DNA of 9,437 bases, taken from NCBI GenBank assembly GCA_002733485.1, contig NVVU01000064.1:8033-17469 (forward strand). The letters run 5' to 3'. The DNA is from Robiginitomaculum sp. GTDB lineage: Bacteria > Pseudomonadota > Alphaproteobacteria > Caulobacterales > Maricaulaceae. Shown in pieces: positions 6,458-9,437 of the stretch. The notes below the pieces were generated by a model that saw nothing but the letters and a program-made list of their open reading frames with translations, did not search any database and was not told the origin of the DNA. Within the stretch, counting starts at the first letter, position 1; each line of letters begins with the position of its first letter. The position numbers and the translations under genes are program-made.

Positions 6458-7647
6458 TGGCTGACATCGAAGTCGAAACCGAGGGCCGCAATTTCACCAT
6501 TAACTTTGGCCCGCAACACCCGGCTGCGCATGGTGTGTTGCGTCTGGTGGTGGAACTGGACGGCGAAGTGGTCGAGCGGGTGGACCCGCATATCGGCCTT
6601 TTGCATCGTGGCACCGAAAAACTGATTGAATACAAGACCTATTTGCAGGCCTTGCCGTATTTTGATCGGCTGGACTATGTGGCCCCGATGAATCAGGAGC
6701 ATGCCTTCTGTCTGGCCATTGAAAAGCTGACCGGGGTGGTGGTGCCGCGACGGGCGCAGTTTATCCGGGTGCTCTATTGTGAGATCGGCCGGCTGTTATC
6801 GCACCTTTTGAACGTTACTACCCAGGCCATGGACGTGGGGGCGCTGACCCCGCCGCTCTGGGGCTTTGAAGAGCGCGAAAAGCTGATGGTTTTTTACGAG
6901 CGCGCCTCTGGCTCGCGCATGCACGCGGCGTATTTTCGCCCGGGCGGCGTGCATCAGGATCTGCCACCGGACCTGTTGGAAGACATTGGCGAATTTTGTG
7001 AAACCTTCCCCAAGGTTCTGGACGACATCGAAACCCTGTTGACCGACAATCGTATCTTTAAACAGCGTAATGCCGATATTGGCGTGGTTTCACAGCAGGA
7101 TGCGCTGGAATGGGGGTTTTCCGGTGTCATGGTGCGTGGATCGGGTATGGCGTGGGATTTACGCCGCGCGCAGCCCTATGAAGTTTATTCCGAGCTGGAT
7201 TTTGACATCGCCATTGGCAAGCATGGCGATTGTTATGACCGGTATCTGGTCCGTATGGCGGAAATGCGCGAATCTGTGAAAATCATGCAACAATGCCTGA
7301 AAAAAATGCCAAAGGGTCCTGTGATGGAAACTGGCGGCAAAGTGGCCCCGCCAAAACGCGCCGAGATGAAACAGTCTATGGAAGCGCTGATCCACCATTT
7401 CAAACTCTACACCGAAGGCTTCCACGTGCCCGAGGGCGAGATTTATTGTGCGGTCGAGGCTCCCAAGGGCGAATTTGGCGTTTACCTCATCTCGGACGGC
7501 ACCAACAAGCCGTATCGCTGTAAAATCAAGGCACCGGGGTTTATGCATTTACAAGCCATGGATTATCTGAATAAAGGCCACATGCTGGCAGATATTGCCG
7601 CCATTATCGGCTCTATTGATGTGGTGTTCGGGGAGATTGACCGATGA
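6457..7647 (+). CDS. nuoD: NADH-quinone oxidoreductase subunit D
   Basis: 396 residues, the 49-kDa-type subunit of complex I, related to the large subunit of NiFe hydrogenases but without the metal site. With NuoB it forms the quinone-binding pocket. The N-terminal signature RNFTINFGPQHPAAHG (11-26) includes His21, and LDYVAPM (72-78) includes Tyr74. By family knowledge these are the quinone-headgroup His and Tyr. HRGTEK (50-55) and the C-terminal stretch around IIGSIDVVFGEIDR are also typical. The start is supported by GGAGG at 6445-6449, seven bases upstream, and the protein has normal length. The junction with nuoC is 109 bases and is largely occupied by a palindromic element. The stop overlaps the nuoE start by ATGA (7644-7647). 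Confidence 0.97.
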   Translation: MADIEVETEGRNFTINFGPQHPAAHGVLRLVVELDGEVVERVDPHIGLLHRGTEKLIEYKTYLQALPYFDRLDYVAPMNQEHAFCLAIEKLTGVVVPRRAQFIRVLYCEIGRLLSHLLNVTTQAMDVGALTPPLWGFEEREKLMVFYERASGSRMHAAYFRPGGVHQDLPPDLLEDIGEFCETFPKVLDDIETLLTDNRIFKQRNADIGVVSQQDALEWGFSGVMVRGSGMAWDLRRAQPYEVYSELDFDIAIGKHGDCYDRYLVRMAEMRESVKIMQQCLKKMPKGPVMETGGKVAPPKRAEMKQSMEALIHHFKLYTEGFHVPEGEIYCAVEAPKGEFGVYLISDGTNKPYRCKIKAPGFMHLQAMDYLNKGHMLADIAAIIGSIDVVFGEIDR

Positions 7648-8360
7648 GCGGACGTCATCTCGCCAAGGAACAACCAGACAGTTTCGCGTTTTCAAAGGCT
7701 GGCGAAAAGGAAGCCAGATACTGGATTGCCAAATACCCCAAAGGCAAGGAGCGCTCGGCGGTGATCCCGCTTTTGTGGATTGCCCAAAAAGACAATGGCG
7801 GCTGGTTGTCCGAACCAGCCATGCGTGTTGTGGGGGCACGTCTTGGCATGGCCCCCATCCGGGTGCTGGAAGTGGCAACCTTTTACACCATGTTCAAGCT
7901 GGAACCGGTTGGCCAGCACCTGATTCAGGTCTGTGGCACCACCCCGTGCATGCTGCGCGGCTCAGGTGAGATTATCAAGGTGTGTAAAAAACGCATTGGC
8001 GAGAAGGGGGCGATCTCTGCCGATGGCAAATTCACATGGGAAGAGGTGGAATGCCTTGGTGCGTGCGTAAACGCGCCAATGGTGCAAGTCTCCAACGGCT
8101 CAGGCGATCATTATTATGAAGATTTGGATGAAGCCAGTATGGAAAAACTGCTGGATGATCTTGCATCAGGCAAGGCCGTGAAACCCGGCCCGCAAAATGA
8201 TCGTTATACCTCCGAGCCTTTGGGCGGCGCGCAAACATTGAGCGATAAGGCATTGTACAATGGCTCGCGGGCCAAGCCGCTGAAAAGCATCCCCAATGCG
8301 CCCAAAGCCGCTAAAAAGCCTGGCAAAAAAGCGGCGCCGAAGACGGGGGCAAAGAAATGA
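7644..8360 (+). CDS. nuoE: NADH-quinone oxidoreductase subunit E
   Basis: 238 residues, the 24-kDa-type subunit of the NADH-oxidising module, carrying 2Fe-2S cluster N1a. The thioredoxin-like domain spans about 20-175. The four ligands fit the family pattern: Cys97 and Cys102 in CGTTPC, then Cys137 and Cys141 in CLGAC. After about residue 180 the protein continues with a tail absent from the short E. coli-type NuoE (about 166 residues). Its last 30 or so residues are very rich in Lys, Ala and Pro and are probably disordered. Longer NuoE proteins with such tails are common in alphaproteobacteria. The start overlaps nuoD by ATGA. It is followed by 171 bases before the next gene, filled by two palindromic elements. 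Confidence 0.96.
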   Translation: MSGRHLAKEQPDSFAFSKAGEKEARYWIAKYPKGKERSAVIPLLWIAQKDNGGWLSEPAMRVVGARLGMAPIRVLEVATFYTMFKLEPVGQHLIQVCGTTPCMLRGSGEIIKVCKKRIGEKGAISADGKFTWEEVECLGACVNAPMVQVSNGSGDHYYEDLDEASMEKLLDDLASGKAVKPGPQNDRYTSEPLGGAQTLSDKALYNGSRAKPLKSIPNAPKAAKKPGKKAAPKTGAKK

Positions 8361-8370
8361 TCCCCTGTGT

Positions 8371-8444
8371 TGTCATTGCCCGACGGGTTCGGGCAATCCA
8401 GTTCTTTTTCAATCTGGATTACCGGGACAAGCCAGGTAATGACA
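8371..8444 (+). repeat. 74-base palindromic element, copy C (diverged type)
   Basis: This has the same architecture as the two 69-base elements but different stems: ends TGTCAT (8371-8376) and ATGACA (8439-8444), and inner ATCCAG (8396-8401) and CTGGAT (8414-8419). Hairpin one is ATTGCCCGA/TCGGGCAAT (8375-8397), nine perfect pairs around a five-base loop. Hairpin two pairs ATTACC (8418-8423) with GGTAAT (8435-8440) and can extend imperfectly past an unpaired A. The linker is T-rich (TTCTTTTT at 8402-8409). It starts 10 bases after the nuoE stop and lies five bases before the next element. The T-tract after hairpin one gives it a partial resemblance to an intrinsic terminator. Confidence 0.75.
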
Positions 8445-8449
8445 TGAGG

Positions 8450-8518
8450 CGTCATTCCGGTGAAAACCGGAATCCAGCGCAGACTCACCACTGGATACCG
8501 ACTTTCGTCGGTATGACG
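8450..8518 (-). repeat. 69-base palindromic element, copy B (inverted relative to copy A)
   Basis: Ends are CGTCAT (8450-8455) and ATGACG (8513-8518). Hairpins are ATTCCGGT/ACCGGAAT around GAAA (8454-8473) and ATACCGAC/GTCGGTAT around TTTC (8495-8514). Inner ATCCAG (8472-8477) and CTGGAT (8491-8496) flank a 13-base linker. Reversed, it aligns without gaps to the element at 6368-6436. Outside the linker the two differ at five bases: two compensated pairs and one loop base. The final G of the element begins a GGAGG (8518-8522) that serves as the ribosome site of the small membrane-protein gene at 8532. Confidence 0.85.
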
Positions 8519-8531
8519 GAGGCTTAGAGCG

Positions 8532-8780
8532 ATGACCACAAAATCTTCCGAACCTCCCGCTAAAATGAGCGACAATCAAATCCTGATTGCGCTGGTGACA
8601 CTGGTTGAAATGCTGGTTCTGGGAGGCATGGCGGTGGGGTATTTCATGACCAAAGTGGATACGTGGATCCATGCGGGTGTGGCGGTATTGGTCATTGCTG
8701 GCGCAGCGGTGATGTATCTGAGCTGGAAAGATACAAGAGCGAATATAGCAAAAGCGAAAAAAGGCGGCAATGATGCTTGA
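8532..8780 (+). CDS. small two-helix membrane protein within the nuo operon
   Basis: 82 residues. I do not recognise the family. The N-terminal 15 or so residues are polar. There are two hydrophobic segments, at about 17-40 (ILIALVTLVEMLVLGGMAVG region) and 47-66 (IHAGVAVLVIAGAAVMYLSW), then a basic Lys/Arg-rich tail. That predicts an inner-membrane hairpin, probably with the positive tail in the cytoplasm. Start ATG 8532 has GGAGG nine bases upstream. An internal ATG at 8565 lacks a ribosome site. Its last codons overlap the nuoF start, so it is coupled to nuoF and is very likely real. Small membrane ORFs between nuoE and nuoF are also known in Rhodobacter-type nuo clusters. Whether this one is homologous cannot be told by eye. 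A complex I accessory or assembly role is a guess from position. Confidence 0.8.
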   Translation: MTTKSSEPPAKMSDNQILIALVTLVEMLVLGGMAVGYFMTKVDTWIHAGVAVLVIAGAAVMYLSWKDTRANIAKAKKGGNDA

Positions 8781-9437
8781 CGACAAGGACCGCATTTTCA
8801 CCAACCTCTATGGTTTGCAGGACCCCGGTCTTGAGGCCGCCAAAAAGCGTGGGGCCTGGAATGGTACCAAAGACTTTATGGCGCTGGGTGATGACTGGAT
8901 TGTGGAACAGATCAAGGCAAGCGGATTGCGCGGGCGCGGTGGCGCGGGCTTTCCTACCGGGCTAAAATGGTCATTCATGCCAAAGGAAGTGGGGACACGC
9001 CCGCACTATCTGGTGGTCAATGCGGACGAGTCGGAACCGGGTACCTGTAAAGACCGTGATATTATGCGCCACGATCCGCATTTGCTGATCGAAGGCTGTC
9101 TGATTGCCTCTTTCGCCATGCGTGCCAATGCCTGCTACATTTATCTGCGCGGTGAATATATTGACGAACGCATCGCCCTGCAAAAGGCCATTGATGAGGC
9201 CTATGCGGCCAAGCTGATCGGCAAAAACGCCTGTGGCACCGGCTTTGATTTTGATCTTTATGTACATCATGGCGCCGGGGCCTATATTTGCGGCGAGGAA
9301 ACGGCATTGCTGGAAAGCCTGGAGGGCAAAAAAGGCCAACCGCGCCTTAAACCGCCATTTCCGGCTAATGCGGGCCTTTATGGCTGCCCGACCACAGTCA
9401 ATAACGTCGAAAGCATTGCCGTTACGCCAACGATTTT
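8773..9437 (+). CDS. nuoF: NADH-quinone oxidoreductase subunit F (3' end beyond window)
   Basis: The first 221 residues of a protein normally about 430 long; the frame is open to the window end. It is the NADH-binding subunit of complex I, which holds FMN and cluster N3. Visible signatures are the flavin/NADH-binding GRGGAGFPTGLKW (54-66), NADESEPGTCKDR (83-95) and GAGAYICGEETAL (167-179). The cluster N3 cysteines lie in the missing C-terminal half. The N-terminus MLDDKDRIFTNLYG is typical for alphaproteobacterial NuoF. A tandem ATG at 8770 could add one Met, and the sequence does not decide between them. AAGG at 8761-8764 is a weak ribosome site. The start lies inside the end of the preceding 82-residue gene (8 bases of overlap), pointing to translational coupling. 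Confidence 0.96.
   Translation, partial: MLDDKDRIFTNLYGLQDPGLEAAKKRGAWNGTKDFMALGDDWIVEQIKASGLRGRGGAGFPTGLKWSFMPKEVGTRPHYLVVNADESEPGTCKDRDIMRHDPHLLIEGCLIASFAMRANACYIYLRGEYIDERIALQKAIDEAYAAKLIGKNACGTGFDFDLYVHHGAGAYICGEETALLESLEGKKGQPRLKPPFPANAGLYGCPTTVNNVESIAVTPTI

Noticed and set aside
6368..8518. The repeated palindromes as a CRISPR array
   Set aside because: Only three elements in two separated gaps, in mixed orientation, with no regular spacers and no cas genes.

Overview
The window looks like chromosome of an alphaproteobacterium of moderate GC content. The signs are a canonical nuoA-B-C-D-E-F complex I operon with nuoC and nuoD as separate genes, a NuoE with a Lys/Ala/Pro-rich C-terminal tail, a small membrane-protein gene between nuoE and nuoF, and a tRNA-Asp with encoded CCA. 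I cannot name the genus. The overall layout is ordinary housekeeping. The unusual points are a PEP carboxylase homologue with altered catalytic motifs, three palindromic repeat elements lodged in nuo operon junctions, and two small open frames in that operon.

Layout. Positions 1-243 hold no gene I can support, only a candidate tRNA promoter near 175-203. A tRNA-Asp(GTC) lies at 244-320. It is bracketed by a short inverted repeat and followed by a hairpin terminator (335-370). A 949-residue PEP carboxylase family protein runs from 502 to 3351 on the plus strand. Converging on it, with a 57-base gap, is a secreted or periplasmic von Willebrand factor A (vWA) domain protein on the minus strand (3409-4539). 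The 272-base divergent gap 4540-4811 must carry the promoters for that gene and for the nuo operon. I see one weak plus-strand candidate there (4707-4735).

The nuo operon fills 4812 to the window end: nuoA, nuoB, nuoC, nuoD, nuoE, an 82-residue two-helix membrane protein, and nuoF (cut off by the window end). The genes are tightly coupled. nuoB/nuoC and nuoD/nuoE overlap by ATGA, and the small membrane gene overlaps nuoF. The only two loose junctions (nuoC-nuoD and nuoE-small gene) are exactly where the palindromic elements sit. Two of the three elements (6368-6436 and 8450-8518) are the same 69-base element in opposite orientations. Outside the central linker they differ almost only by compensated base-pair changes in their hairpins. 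The first of these keeps an open 37-codon frame that overlaps nuoC by ATGA and nuoD by TGATG, so translational coupling may be preserved through the insertion.

How the genes work together: NuoE and NuoF are the NADH-oxidising module, NuoB, NuoC and NuoD the quinone-reducing connecting module, and NuoA part of the membrane arm. The remaining subunits (nuoG onward) presumably lie beyond the window. The PEP carboxylase homologue would be anaplerotic if active. The vWA protein has no visible functional link to either neighbour.
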